A DNA stretch of 64,000 bases from Neckera pumila (taxonomy: Eukaryota; Streptophyta; Bryopsida; Hypnales; Neckeraceae), in NCBI GenBank assembly GCA_963969595.1, contig OZ018418.1, positions 191,001 through 255,000 of the forward strand, in the 5' to 3' direction. The notes below the pieces were generated by a model that was not told the origin of the DNA, made no database searches, and worked only from the letters and a program-made list of their open reading frames with translations. Of the stretch, positions 21,646-33,184 are shown piece by piece; the first letter of the stretch is position 1; each line of letters opens with the position of its first letter. The position numbers were made by a program, and so were the translations under genes.

Positions 21646-24600
21646 TTAAGGACAGTTATCATCATTTCCTTTCACCTCTGCCCCATTACTCTCACATCTT
21701 TTTGTCCATTTGTTGTCTTCTTCGTTGGATTTGTCTTCCATGTTGTTTGATGAAGAGCATCGAAGATTCCATCCTCCCTCTTGTACTTCTTTCGAAGTGC
21801 GTGACCTCTTTCTTCGGCCCTTCCTTTTTTCAATTTTTACATTCAATATGGCTTTCCTCTTCTCTTCCTTAGGACATGGGACCCATTTCATTTTTGTCTG
21901 TGAAACAGGCTGCCGTGTATCAAGGGGAGTTCTACCCACATTTAGCTTTTTAGTTGGAGAAATTGCAAAAGGTTGCATAACTCTTTTCTCATTGCCTTTG
22001 GTGCCTTTTTTGACCTCCTGTTTCCCTGATGTGTGCCCTCCCTGAATGGTTATCTTGATTGCAGTTTCAGATTGCGGCATACGGGATGACAATTTTTTGT
22101 TATGTCGTGGTGATGCATTGCGAGAAGCGTTTCAAAGTGCCATTGCAATCAAGGTCTCATCCTTATCATCATTGGTGGATGATACTATGCTGTGACTTTG
22201 ATTGATGGAAGGCACCTTCTCTTTTGGAATCTGGGCAAGCCATTTTCCAAAACTTAAGTTCCTCAAACCATCCCAAGTTCTGCTACTGCTTTCAAATAGG
22301 TCACGTGGAGGAGCACTACATGGTCATCTCGATAGTTCCTCCCTAAGTTGTTGCTTGCCTTTGCCTTGGTTAGCAAAAATTGGGCTTCCACGCTCCATCA
22401 GAAATCCATCACCATTTTGATGCACTTCATTTGGTTTGTCCTTTCTTGCAATGGATTCCGCAGTTTTTTTTCTTGCCAACGCCGAGAGAAGTTCATCTTA
22501 TGTACTGCTGACTTCCTGTTGGACATTCTTGTCACCTCCTCCACCCTCATTTTGTTTGTCATTATCTTCTTTTTGCACCCTTCCTATGGACGAAGACTCA
22601 GGAATCCGAATGACTTCATCAATTCCATCGATTCCACCAATGGACATCATTGTCCTATTAGCCTCCACGATCTCCATGTAAACATCCTCATTTTTTGATA
22701 AAACCTTCTCGCTATTCAGAAATCCAGATCCATCCACAAATCTGGCTATCAAAGGTGCACGCTCATCATATCCATCATTCTCATCTTCTGATCCAAATTC
22801 AAATGCATCTCTATCATTGCCTCGTTCTTCATTGGTCCTGTTAGGACTACGATACAATTCATCATGCGATCTTCTGTGTCGGAGTTCATGACCTCTTCTA
22901 GCGGGTGAGGCCTATCATCCTCTGGCTCCAAACCAGACCCCGGCTCTGATTCCTTAGAGTCCACATTGTCATGATACCATTTCTTCTCATCCTTCTCTTT
23001 TGATGCAGCCATGACTTTGGAATTGCTGTACACATATACCAAGTCCGCTGCCCTCTCCATCGTCAATTTGTTCCAAGATTTGTTGTGAACATAGGAGTAG
23101 CTACTCCAATTTTTCTCCCACGAAGATGATGACACCAGTTGGGCCAATATTCTCTTTGCGATTGGAGCAATGAGTTTTCTACATGCCCCCTCAAAGTCCC
23201 ACCAAGCGTGTGCCAACAGCATTTGTTCACCTAGCTCCAACATGTTGTAGAACGGAGGGTCCCTATGTCAAAAGGCTACAAATTCTTTGACCACCGCTGC
23301 GTACTCTTTGAGGTCACATATTTTCATTATAACATGCTTACATCAATTAGTTGCATTGTGATAGTCGGCTAGTTCTTTATCATGAAGAAAGTACAGGTTC
23401 AAGAGAGCTCTTGCATAATATAGATTAGTCTCTCCCTCCTTGTGTCGGTTTTCGAACACTTCCTCCAACGGTTCTACCTCCTCAACATCCAAACAAAGAG
23501 GCTCCATTTGTAAACGAAGGACATGTTCTTCTAAGTTCCTCATAATGTGCAACACCTTCTCCATGCATGGTGTTTTTGCATCCACATCACATAGACCCCA
23601 TACAACTGGGGCGGTCAATTCCCGCTCATTCGTCCAACGGTTCCAAGAATGCTCGGCCACAACAATACTTATTACTTGCCAAGACGTTGTGCGTGCTTTG
23701 CCTTTTCCGTTGTCATTGAGTGTGTTCACGTATGTAATTCTTTACTGAATCTGATATCCATTTCTGCCCCCTCCAATCTTTGAACAACAAATTCAAGGTG
23801 TGCACCATGCATCCTTGGAAGAAGATGTGTGGATATTTACTCAACACCAAATTCCATGTTGCCGGGTTTGCATTAGTATTATCTGCGGTCACTTGCACCA
23901 CGTTTTTGGGACCCACTTGCTCTATAAATTTTTCCAAGATAGCCGCCACATACAACAACGTCTTTTTTTCTTTACTTGTATCTACGGATCCAAGGAAATG
24001 CTCACCGGCTGAAGATACAAGCATGGCATTTATTAATAAGCAAATCTTCACTGAGCTCCATCCATCAATGGACAATGTTGCTCCAAACTTCCTTACGCTG
24101 TCTTTAGTTCTTCAATGCAACTTCCCTACAAAATCAACCTTTGCTTCTTGAAGCAATTTAAGTCGTAGATCATGTCGAGGGTGGAGTGTACGGCCTTGCA
24201 CACTTAGGTGTCATCTTCACTGCTTCTTTAAAGGCTAGATTTCGAGCTACTGAAAATGGTATGTTTGCTGCATAAAAAAAGAAGGCTCACGTGGCATGCA
24301 ATTTGCATTTATTGGCTTCTTGAAAGCCATCCAATAGGTTGCTTTATGTCCTATTCACCGGAGTCTCCCATTCATTGGATGTTTCCGTCAGTGGTGTACC
24401 TTCGGAACCCACAAAAATTTCTTCCGGTGCTGTACATGAATCTTCTTGTATAGAACACGGTGTGCCCAAACGAGCCCTTGAGAGATAACTTCCGGATATA
24501 GGCATGTCGTTGCAATCAACTCCATACACAATAGGTGTTCATGGGAAAAGCCCCTTGCAACAAATAAATAAACTTTTTATTTCAGATGTCAAACAAGAGC

Positions 24601-24757
24601 ATGAGCTTATTTCCGTATCACGAGAACCGGAGGGACCTTCATATCCCAAGTGACTCAACATACGGCTCACTTTCTTGCTGAACACACACTTGCAAGCCTT
24701 GGATTGTACTTTACCCTTTTTCTGGACTCTGTACCAACCAGAAAAATTCTTGCTCAT
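21646..24757 (-). pseudogene. hAT-family transposase pseudogene (BED-like, DUF659, hAT dimerisation)
   Basis: hAT transposases are DDE-type enzymes that excise and insert DNA. The start (24757) gives MSKNFSGWYRV and a BED-like zinc-finger remnant (ACKCVFSKKVSRMLSHLG). At about 24300-23710 lies the DUF659 region: LSIDGWSSVKICLLINAML, VTADNTNANPATW (carrying the conserved Asp) and FFQGCMVHTLNLLFKD. After more helical sequence (HSWNRWTNERELTAPVVWG, DKELADYHNATN), the C-terminal dimerisation domain follows at about 23243-23030: WWDFEGACRKLIAPIAKRIL, SSSSWEKNWSSYSYVHNKSW and KLTMERAADLVYV. A long acidic and then basic tail runs to 21646. Breaks include TGA near 24115, at 23343-23345 and at 23268-23270, plus frameshifts near 23720 and in the tail. 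The promoter array is at 24990-25500. Confidence 0.8.
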
Positions 24758-24989
24758 CCTAACCGGTTCTAATCTTTGATCTTGGAAAGATAAAAACCAT
24801 GTGCACCGTATAAAAGAATTTTAGAAATGAAAAAATCAATGCCTCCACAAAGCCTTGCAAAACAAGGCCCTCTCTTCCACTGAAATATACACCATCAAGC
24901 AAGGGACACAAAAATTCATTTGCAGTGCCTAGCCCTTGGAGATCTTAGCATTTAGTTCATAAAGAGTGCTTGAAAATGATTTCTTCCTC

Positions 24990-25500
24990 ACACTTTATAC
25001 TCTTCAAATGGAAGTGACCGTTGGGAAGGAAAACGGACTTCCCATTGTAGTCCCAATGGTCGGACAAACTCGGCAGACAAACCTGGCGGACGCCACGGTC
25101 GACAAGTCCCGTCGGATGGGCAGGTGTTGGCAGACGGCAATTGCGGTCGAACAAGGCCGATGGTGGCGGACGGGGAAGACATTCTTGGACAGCAGATGTA
25201 GTCGGACGCTTTGGACGCCAACTCTGGTGGCGGACGGGGCCGACGGTGGCAGATGGAGAAGAAGTTTTCAGACAACAAACGCGGTCGGACGCTTCAAACG
25301 CCAACTCAGTGGCGGATGGGGCTGGTGGTGGCAGATGGGGAAGACGTTTTTGGATGGTAGACGCGGTCGGACACTTTGGACGCCAACTTCGGTGGCAGAC
25401 GGGGAAGACGATTTCAGAGAGCAGACGCGGTTGGACGCTTTGGACGCCAACTCCGGTGGCGGACGAGACATACGCCGGTGGACGGCACATGCAGTTGTGT
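24990..25500 (-). promoter_or_regulatory. CGGACG-word promoter array and TATA box of the hAT gene
   Basis: 24991-25000 reads GTATAAAGTG on the minus strand, about 240 bp upstream of the hAT start. From 25045 to 25490 the DNA is packed with GGCGGACG, GCAGACGGGG and TCGGACGC words in loose ~60-bp repeats (for example CGGTCGGACGCTTT, then GGACGCCAACTC). The open frames on both strands here are repeat artefacts. Confidence 0.65.
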
Positions 25501-25554
25501 GCATCTGCTGCCAATCCACTGTCGGTTTAGGGTTGGAAAAATTTGGAAAATTGC

Positions 25555-26060
25555 ATCCAGAAATGAATTCTACTAGTTATTTTTTTCAAAAAAATGCTCT
25601 GATTGCCCAAAAAACAAGAATGTCCATAATTTTCTCATAACAAATCCAAATGAAATGAATAAAAGCTTTTTAGATAGACAAAAATATAGTCTATTAGAAA
25701 AAAAATACTAAAAAAAATAAGAAAAATACAGAAATTTTGTTTTCTGCCCGCCGTCCCCTGTTTTGAGCTTATTTGGTCCTAACTCTTGTTCCCGAGCACC
25801 GATTGTGAAAAAAATTATATTCCCATGAAGCTAATCAGGTTTTCTACCTTCCAAAAAAGTTTCAAAAAATCACAACAAAATTTCAGCCCCTAGGTCACTG
25901 CCCAAAAACGCATTTGTCCTCCAAAGAGACAACAGGCTTTTAGGGGTTAAAGCAAACTCCCAAAAATTTAAGGAAGTCCTTGGACATTTAGGGAATATAG
26001 AAAATGCATGACGAATTGAATGTAGCCATTGATTTTCAGAGTTACGCGTACCATATTTAA
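25555..26060 (+). repeat. dispersed AT-rich repeat, copy 3
   Basis: Carries the GATGCTCTGATTGCCCAAAA block, AATCCAAATGAAATGAAT (about 25645) and a downstream block with TTATATTCCCATGAAGCTAA and CAAAAAATCACAACAAAATT. These match 58690-59050 closely and 53645-54010 more distantly. Confidence 0.7.
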
Positions 26061-26505
26061 AAACTTTTACATTTCTGGTCCCCACACCCATATGCACTTA
26101 TTTTATGGCTAATGAATTATTCATTATCTAAAATATAGGGCAAGGCCTTCTTCATTCACATAATGACAAAATTTTTTATAAATGGATAATGCACTACATT
26201 TTGGCCATGGATTTAAATGTACTGCTTGCTGTACTTTAAACTTTTATATAGTCTTTCTTTGCTTAAACACACATTGGAATTTTCATAGTCATATACAATT
26301 CAAAGTTCCAATTAATCACAATATGAGGTTCATTTTTCAACACAATTGAGAAGGTCATGTTCAAATGAAAAGGAAGTCTCACCATTTTCCAATGGAGCAA
26401 AATCCTCATAGGTTTAAATGATATACTTATTACATAGCCAAGATAATTGTCACAAATCACAATTGCCATAATATGGAATCCAAAATAATAGATACTGAGA
26501 AGACA
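26061..26505. other. non-coding spacer
   Basis: AT-rich sequence without coding signal between the dispersed repeat and the 3' end of gene E. Confidence 0.4.
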
Positions 26506-26527
26506 TCAACAAGTATCGTACGTAAAT

Positions 26528-26550
26528 AGAGAGAGAGAGAGAGAGAGAGA
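26528..26550. repeat. (GA)n microsatellite
   Basis: About eleven GA dinucleotides lie within the last codons of gene E, read on the minus strand as alternating Ser-Leu. Confidence 0.85.
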
Positions 26551-27321
26551 TAGGAATGTTCTCCACTGAGCTATGATGTTGCCGATCCTCTTGTCAAATA
26601 TCCCGGCCACCTCCATTAATTGGTCTCTAGTGTTTGCTTCCACTTCTACATCCAGGAGAGAACAAACTTCTGCAGCTTCTTCCAACTTCGACAAGAAGAG
26701 GGCTCTACCTATCAAAATATGGTTATATGCCGCATATTGATTGCTGAATTCTTTTGAAGCCTCCACCTCTACCCATTGTTCATCTTTTCCTTTATGCACT
26801 TGCTTCTCTGGAAAGCGGAAGAATTTGTCATGTTGCATGCTCCAATGCCCTCCCATGTTGCGACAGAACAATTCATGAGCCTCAAGATCTTCAATTGAAC
26901 GGGCCCGTAATTCGACCTCTCTATTTTGGGTCATCCACATGAAAGAACCCACCAGTTCCTCAGACTCATTGTATAAAGCATGTCTCTGTTCTGTTGGATC
27001 CTAGTTCAATGTTTTCCCCCAATGTTGGTAATTTTGAAATTCGTAGGGCACTTGGTCTAGTAGAAGGGTCCATCTATTGTATTCATAGCCGGGAGGCATA
27101 ACCTCCAGGAGACCAAACAATTTGTAGAACCTAGGGCTCAAAGGAGAACGGCATTGTGCATAGGCCGAGCTAATATGTGATGCTGTAATGATGCACATGA
27201 CGTGGAAAGTGTGGTGACAGTGGCCTATGCTTATGGCTCCTTCAGGGCCAAAACTTTCTAGACAAATGGCACAAACACCCTTCAACATTTCATGACCTCC
27301 ATCAAAACCATGCACCGGTGT

Positions 27322-27505
27322 CTTGTCCTTCTTGTTGATGTGTGCTGAGAGTGTTTAGTAAGGGACCCATCCCTCCTCTAGTTCCAAGGCCCAATTGATG
27401 TCTTTCTCCCCTTCTTGTCCTTCTTGTTGATGTGTGCTGAGAGTGTTTAGTAAGGGACCCATCCCTCCTCTAGTTCCAAGGCCCAATTGATGTCTTTCTC
27501 CCCTT
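27322..27505. repeat. 92-bp perfect tandem duplication inside gene E
   Basis: The segment beginning CTTGTCCTTCTTGTTGATG at 27322 is repeated from 27414 almost exactly. Because 92 is not a multiple of three it shifts the frame just upstream of the RING region. The near-identity implies a recent event. Confidence 0.9.
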
Positions 27506-29604
27506 CCTTTTTCTGTGCGATTCAGTCGCTTGAACATAGCCTCCATGTTTCCCCATGATGTAATTTTTGTAGACCGCCATGGATATTGCTCCAACTTGTT
27601 CTTCAACCTCTTCAAGAAGCCCTCCACAATCTTGCATTCGTGTTCCAAATTCTTTGCAAGTCTAAAAAGCCCATTCATTGCTCAGGATACTAATAAGGGT
27701 TTGTCTTGGAGTTGTTGTATCCATCCCAGCCATCGAGACTCCGATCGGCTTTGAGGCCTGCACTCATCAATGACCTCCTGCACTCGTTCCATTTATTCCA
27801 ACTTGGATTGAAGAACGTCATTTCTTCAATTTGCTTCCACCCTTTACCATTATGCATCGTAAATGTGTTGGGTGCATCAACTCCTTTGCCCTTGTCTAAA
27901 GGAAGAAATAATTGATTGTTCTCTTGAGTGGGCTAGGAAAACTCTCTTTCATTGTTTAGGGCCTTCAATTTTTTGTTTTGGTCTCTCAAAAATTGCACCT
28001 ACTTTTCCAAGACGTTGCACTCCTTCCGCACATCCTAATAACTTTCCCTTAATTCAATTGCGGCCTTGTAAATTGGCATTATTTTGTTGGTAAAAAGCAA
28101 AAAACCTTGGGCACCTTTCACTAATTCAGGAGCAACAGCTGCTATGTCATGGGCGAGGTCCGCAATCATCGGGCCAAGTTTAACAAGCCAGTTCATACCA
28201 CATGACAATGCCAGAGCAATGTCCGACATGTCTTCCAGCTTACATGCTGGTACGGGTGGCGTATAACTAGAGCCCGCCTCGGTGGGGCCGAACTGCTGTC
28301 TACAATCTACTCGCCGTCTTTCAAATATTCTCCACTTGGTAGCGAGCTGGAGGAAGTCGTCCACTCCCTGCTCATATTTCATAATCTTGTTTGCCTCCAT
28401 TACCGGCACGTTTATGGGTGACAAGTGAAACGCCACGTGCAAAAACTTCCTCCGCACCTCATCTTCCCCCATGGTACGCTCCGTGGCCAAGTTGTTGGGC
28501 TGCTCCACGTTGGTTCCTAACGGTTGCTCTTGAATGATCGGACTTTGTGTTGGGCTTTGGGGCGTTTTGGATGTACCCACTTCACCGGGATAAATACCTA
28601 CAAATTTCAAGGGATCTAAAGCACCAGTGTCTAGAATCTTTGTAATTGTAACATTGGTCTCCGCTAATTGTTCATCAGTGATTTTTTCCTTGACGAAGAA
28701 GGGCCACCACATGCTTTCACAAGGTCCCATTTGTTAGGAACAATGCTTGGCTCACCCATGCTGGTAACTTCATTTGGTGGGGATATAGAAAATGTTGTGG
28801 GAGGCATGACCTCCTTTCCGTGCACAACTATGGAGGAAGCATTGTTCAGTTTTGTTGCTTCAGCGAGTTCAGCCTCCTTCACCCACAAATCGGGAATATC
28901 CTTCTGGCCGGCAGGAAGCAAAAGTGGGTTCTTTTTTGTCGCTGGAAACGTGCTCCAGTCCACCTTCCGCGCCAATTAGAGTTCTACATATACCATGGAG
29001 GCCAGGCTGTAGTTTATGTACCCCTTACTCATTGACTTGTCCAAACATAGGGCCTTCCACACCTCATCCAACCGATGGACAAAGTGCGGACTTGTGCAAA
29101 TCTTCGGCTTAACACAAAAATCCTTCATTTGACATTTGTGTGCACTCCAAGGCCACAACTTATTGATGTGGTACATTTTTACATATTTCTTGCACAATCG
29201 GAAGTTCCAATATGCTGCTTCCTCTTCCTCCCAACCGCTCTCCGCCAGGATGTTAGGATCATCTAAAATCTCAAAGTGAAGCCCATGTGCGACCCCCTTC
29301 ACTGTACCCTTTTTTCTTCTGGTCACCTCCTGAAGTCATCCCATCAGTACCTGCAGCACCCTTAGCGGCCATGATCGAGAATTTGAATTTTTCAGAACTT
29401 GTAATGAAATAATCTCTGCACGTGTAGTCTTGACACCGGTGTTTGTGAAAAAAATCGTCAAAGCTTCGCCGTAATAAAAATTGGACCCCTTCTCTCCACC
29501 AAGTAGGCGCAATCAGCACCACGCTAAACACGTGGCAACAACAGAACATCCGACTTGGCTCACAACAAAGTGGTGGAGAGAAGAAGTGAAGAAAATGAAA
29601 GCCA

Positions 29605-30000
29605 CCGTCTGCCTTTATACCCGTCCAACACCATACCTAGAAGTGGTCCGGCGCCGGACGGCGAACGGCCAATGCGGACGCGCCCTGGATGTGATGTCCG
29701 CCTACCGGACCGGCGAACGGCCAATGCGGACGCGCCCCAGACGTGATGTCCGCCTACCGACCTCCGCCGTCCACCTCCGCGACAGCCGACTACCTTCCCG
29801 TCCACTTTGGGGACGGTTGACAGCCTGCATGTTCGCTTTGGCACCCTCCACACCACGCTGTTCGCTTCGGCTTTGTTCGACCGCCGCAGCATCTGCCATG
29901 TGCATCCAGATCTAACCGCCTAATCTGTCCGCCCATTTCTGTCTGCCTTCTCCGTCCGCCCTCTCGACCGATGTTTCCGTCCAACATGCTCTGTCCACCG
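29605..30000 (-). promoter_or_regulatory. CGGACG-word promoter array and TATA box of gene E
   Basis: 29611-29620 reads GTATAAAGGC on the minus strand, about 245 bp upstream of the ATG. From 29645 to 30000 the plus strand has GCGAACGGCCAATGCGGACG (a ~54-bp unit repeated near 29665 and 29715), GTCCGCCTACCG and many CCGTCCGCC words. Confidence 0.65.
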
Positions 30001-31369
30001 TAGAAGCAATGTTGAAATTATTCTTCAAACATTGGATTCTAGAAAAGGTATCTTTTGTGCCCACAAATGCCGTTCAATGCAAGAAGCATCCAATGTGACA
30101 TTCATGTGGGAATGTTTAACCATTTTTTGTTATTTTAAAACACCTTGTATACCATAAACCCAAATTGTAAACCCTAAATCCTAGACCCTTGATGCTATAC
30201 TCCCATAAAATTAAAGAATGAGGGCAAATTTTTGGAGATTCCCGTATTAAGTTTTAACAAATGATGTCTTTACTAGATACTTCGGGATTTTACAATTAGA
30301 ATTCATGTAGAACTTGTAAATTTCAAATAATGATGATTGGTTGAAACAGTTGTAGGTTCTACAAATGGTCCCTTGTATAAAACTTCTTCTAATTTTTTGG
30401 AATGTTTGTACTCTACATTTTTAGAGGGACTTAATTTAAATGCGGATGAATTGTGGTTTCTAATAGTTTCATACAAGGCATTCTGTCCACCATGACGTCT
30501 GCTGAGCCGACCGGGTGACCGTCCGTTGCCTCCAGTGTACGTTTGTTTCCTACATCCGACTGATGGCGACGAAGAGGGTCACCGACTTATCGATCTAGGA
30601 CGGTGTCACTTACAATGAGATATTGAATAATCAATAGATATTATTTCTGTGGTGTCAAGACTGGAGTCATGCTCTAAAAGCAACCATTTAACCCCTAAAT
30701 GCCCAATGCACTAAACCCAAATTTGGTGTTTGCAAAACTTTGAAGTTAAATAAAACCTAACCAATTTGCTATTTTTAGTAGTTTATATTTTTAGAAATTT
30801 TTTCTTGAAGTCTAATTTTAGTACCAAAAATTTGATTTTGAAAATAAATAATAGTGATTTTTCTATTCAAGTTTTTATACAAGGGTACCCATTGCAATCT
30901 TGACTTTCCGTAGTGTTGAGAGTTCTTGGGAATGAGCCTCAAATATACTAGATTTTGGAGAAAAAATCACATTCAAAATTCATTTAAAAAAATCATAGAG
31001 TAGGTTTTTAGAAGCCATAAATTGATAAGGGTTATACAAGTTAGGCCCTTTAATTTCAAATTTTTTGGTCACCAACTTTTCAAATTTGACTTGTGTAAAG
31101 AAGGTTGAAAGATTTTTGCAGTTTTAGCACCTTCATAGTCAAACATTATAATCTTTCACTCAATAAGTGATATTCTTATGTTTTCTTTTTCTATGATATC
31201 TCTAACATGTCCAATTTGAATTTGTACGGTTATAACTAAAAAACAATTGATACAATTTATCAAAATGTTAGCATTTTGTTCAATTTAGAACAAATTCTAA
31301 GAAGCCCAAAATAGGCCTTGGGCATTTTGGAGTAAGGGCTGGGCTGCCTTTTTTGTAGGTTCGACCAAA
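30001..31369. other. AT-rich non-coding region with dispersed repeats
   Basis: No gene seen. A small CpG cluster at about 30480-30620 has ACCGTCCGTTGCC-type words and may be a fragment of an array. 30880-31010 is a dispersed repeat block that recurs at 57020-57150 and 61940-62060. Confidence 0.45.
30880..31090 (+). repeat. second dispersed repeat family, copy 1
   Basis: AAGGGTACCCATTGCAATCT, then CTTTCCGTAGTGTTGAG, then AGATTTTGGAGAA, then a CCAACTTTTCAAATTTGAC-like block. The same series occurs in the same orientation at 57020-57240 and, more diverged, at 61940-62160. Confidence 0.7.
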
Positions 31370-31715
31370 CACGGCCCCATCCGCCTTGCAGACGCCCCCG
31401 TCCGCGACGTCCGATGTCTGTGTCCGCGTTTTCGACGTCTTCGTCTGCCATGGTGACGCCTCTATCCGCTACGACACCAGCCTCGCAGTCCGAGTTCCGT
31501 GTCACCCTTTGAGCACCGTCCACCTATCCTCACTGTCCGCCTTTCCCTCCGTCCATTTTTTTCTGTCTGTCGATCTGTCCGCCCGTCGTTGGTGGCCATG
31601 CGATCTATCGGACAGCGATTTTTGTCCGCTAGATCCTGGCGTCCTCCTCCAGGCCGTCCAATGCGGTTGTACGCGTCTGCCTCGGCTCGTCCGCCATCGT
31701 ACTGAATAAATAGCG
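31370..31715 (+). promoter_or_regulatory. CGGACG-word promoter array and TATA-like box of gene D
   Basis: Words such as CCCCGTCCGCGACGTCCG, GTCCGCGTTTTCGACG, ACTGTCCGCC and CCTCCGTCC fill 31378-31700. AATAAATAG at 31705-31713 follows, about 265 bp upstream of the ATG. Confidence 0.6.
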
Positions 31716-31972
31716 GGGTGGACGGCTCATTTCTTCACAACCGTTTCATTCCCGGAATGGACGATCCAGTCCCTGATTTCAGTCTGTGGCTTTGCGCGTC
31801 CCTTCTGGTCAGGTGCGCGAATGGTTGGGCTTGAAGGTGGGTCTGCTTCACGCAATTTATTTCAAGTGAGTACGTAAGGGTTTTCTCTTTTAATTGTGAA
31901 GCATTTCGTCTGCACATTGGAGAAGTTCATGTGAACTTGGTGATCAAGAAAGAGGATTTAAATCAGATCACC

Positions 31973-33184
31973 ATGCCTCGCGATAAACCCTCAAAAAATA
32001 ATATGAAGAGCAAGTCCCAAGACATAAATTGGGACGATTGGGCCAACCCAAATTGTGTAGCGAAAAGTGGATGAGCGTCGTCATCCTAAAAAACTTAGTC
32101 TTGCACTACGTGCAAGAAGTACGTGAAAATGACGCACCTCGCCAAAATTTGGCCAAAAGAATGCGCCATTGTACAAGTTCCTCGTTGGGAAGGTGCACAG
32201 TTGTTGTGCTTGAGCAAACACTTCATCCACCGATACGATGAAGTAACGCGAATTGCTAATATACGTGACTCCAAACCAAATATCATGAACTATTCCAACA
32301 TGACCATGGTTTGGGCGGAGATTGTACTCCACAAAGATGTGGATTGGCGCACCATTTATGGGAAATTGGTGACCAATTTGAATCGCAGTGAAGCAACTAT
32401 TTATACAAGTTGGACTCAACTAAGCTATTGCATGCCAGAGTGGTCCTATCGAGGCCAGTTTGAATTTCCTGCAACAGTGATGCCGGATGCCGAGGATGAA
32501 TACTCAGACGACGACGAGGATGATGATGACGGTGCAACGCATGTGACACTTGTAGAGAGGCACAAGCATAAGGAAAGCCGAGAAGACATTGAGTATGAGC
32601 AACAACTACAAGAAGCAACGCGCAGGAGTCTAGAAGATCGTGGGCAACAACAAAGGGAACATGGGTCATACTGTCGCGGTGGCTCTAGCCAAAGGGGGCT
32701 CACAATACTATTATGGATCTACTACAGGTGGTTCTAGCCAAGGGGGCTATCAGTACTATTCTGGATCTAGTGTAAGTGGTTCATATGGACATCATGGACA
32801 TCAGAGAACATATGAACGTGAACGCAGTATACGTGATCCACAAGCTGGGGGCTGTGGTTCATACTACGATAACAACCCTCAAATTGGCTCTTGGAGCGGA
32901 GGAGGGAGCCATGGAACCACGCACTATACTCCTTCTAGCGAAGGCGGGTCCCAATACAATTTGGGACGTATTCCAAGTGGTTTGTATGGACATTATGAAG
33001 ATATGGTACCGGTGGTTCAATTGGAGGACGGTCTGAACGAAATCTTCCAGTTCCCCTTCCAACTTTTGGAGGTCCTTACTACGGAAATTATGGCCAAGGA
33101 GGTGCATCAACCAGACATGGAGACACCTACGGTGGAGGACCATATCTCGGAGTTTATGGGTCAGGGGCTACTGCCCCAACTTAG
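31973..33184 (+). pseudogene. gene D: HINKL-domain protein with UIM-like helix and Gly/Tyr-rich tail
   Basis: The ATG at 31973 opens MPRDKPSKNNMKSKSQDINW. A slip near 32030-32110 (frame 1 gives CSEKWMSVVILKNLVLHYV) returns to frame 2 at CKKYVKMTHLAKIWP, followed by LCLSKHFIHRYDEV, MTMVWAEIVLHKDVDWRT, the HINKL domain seen in genes A and E. After a Tyr/Trp-containing stretch there is an acidic run (about fifteen Asp/Glu near 32490-32530), then YEQQLQEATRRSLED (about 32595-32640), which fits the ubiquitin-interacting motif pattern of acidic residues, Ala-x3-Ser and acid. The tail is Gly/Tyr/Ser/Gln-rich (SQGGYQYYSGSS, GGPYYGNYGQGG), read in frame 3 and then again in frame 2, ending at TAG 33182-33184. 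Frameshifts near 32690 and 33000 keep the tail composition, so they may be recent. Function unknown; UIM is a pattern match only. Confidence 0.55.

Larger units (their letters stand above)
26506..29372 (-). pseudogene. gene E: HINKL-domain protein with RING finger
   Basis: The ATG at 29370-29372 opens MAAKGAAGTDGM. A Lys/Gly run gives a frameshift near 29320, then the HINKL domain follows: LCKKYVKMYHINKLWPW, HFVHRLDEVW, SLASMVYVEL, a TAA at 28976-28978, then ARKVDWSTF. A Pro/Thr-rich linker and helices with ALSCGMNWLVKLGP (28.7-28.0 kb) come next, then diverged coiled coil. At about 27300-27130 is a RING-type finger: GVCAICLESFG, GHCHHTFHVMC and YAQCRSPL, that is C-x2-C, C-x-H-x2-F-H-x2-C and x-x2-C. 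The seventh ligand Cys is replaced by Tyr. RING fingers usually recruit E2 enzymes as ubiquitin ligases. A final helical region (MWMTQNREVELRARSIEDLE onward) follows TAG at 27001-27003 and ends at 26506. A 92-bp tandem duplication (27322-27505) also breaks the frame. RING call fairly secure; overall role unknown. Confidence 0.6.

Noticed and set aside
22202..22698. Plus-strand ORFs over the hAT tail
   Set aside because: Antisense of the acidic and low-complexity C-terminal extension of the hAT protein; no homology on this strand.
24957..25640. ORFs of 83-224 codons on both strands
   Set aside because: All lie in the CGGACG array upstream of the hAT gene; overlapping frames in several phases and repetitive peptides mark them as array artefacts.
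29481..29915. 144-codon plus-strand ORF and minus-strand ORFs at 29560-29987
   Set aside because: They cover the promoter array of gene E and have Arg/Pro-rich repeat peptides.
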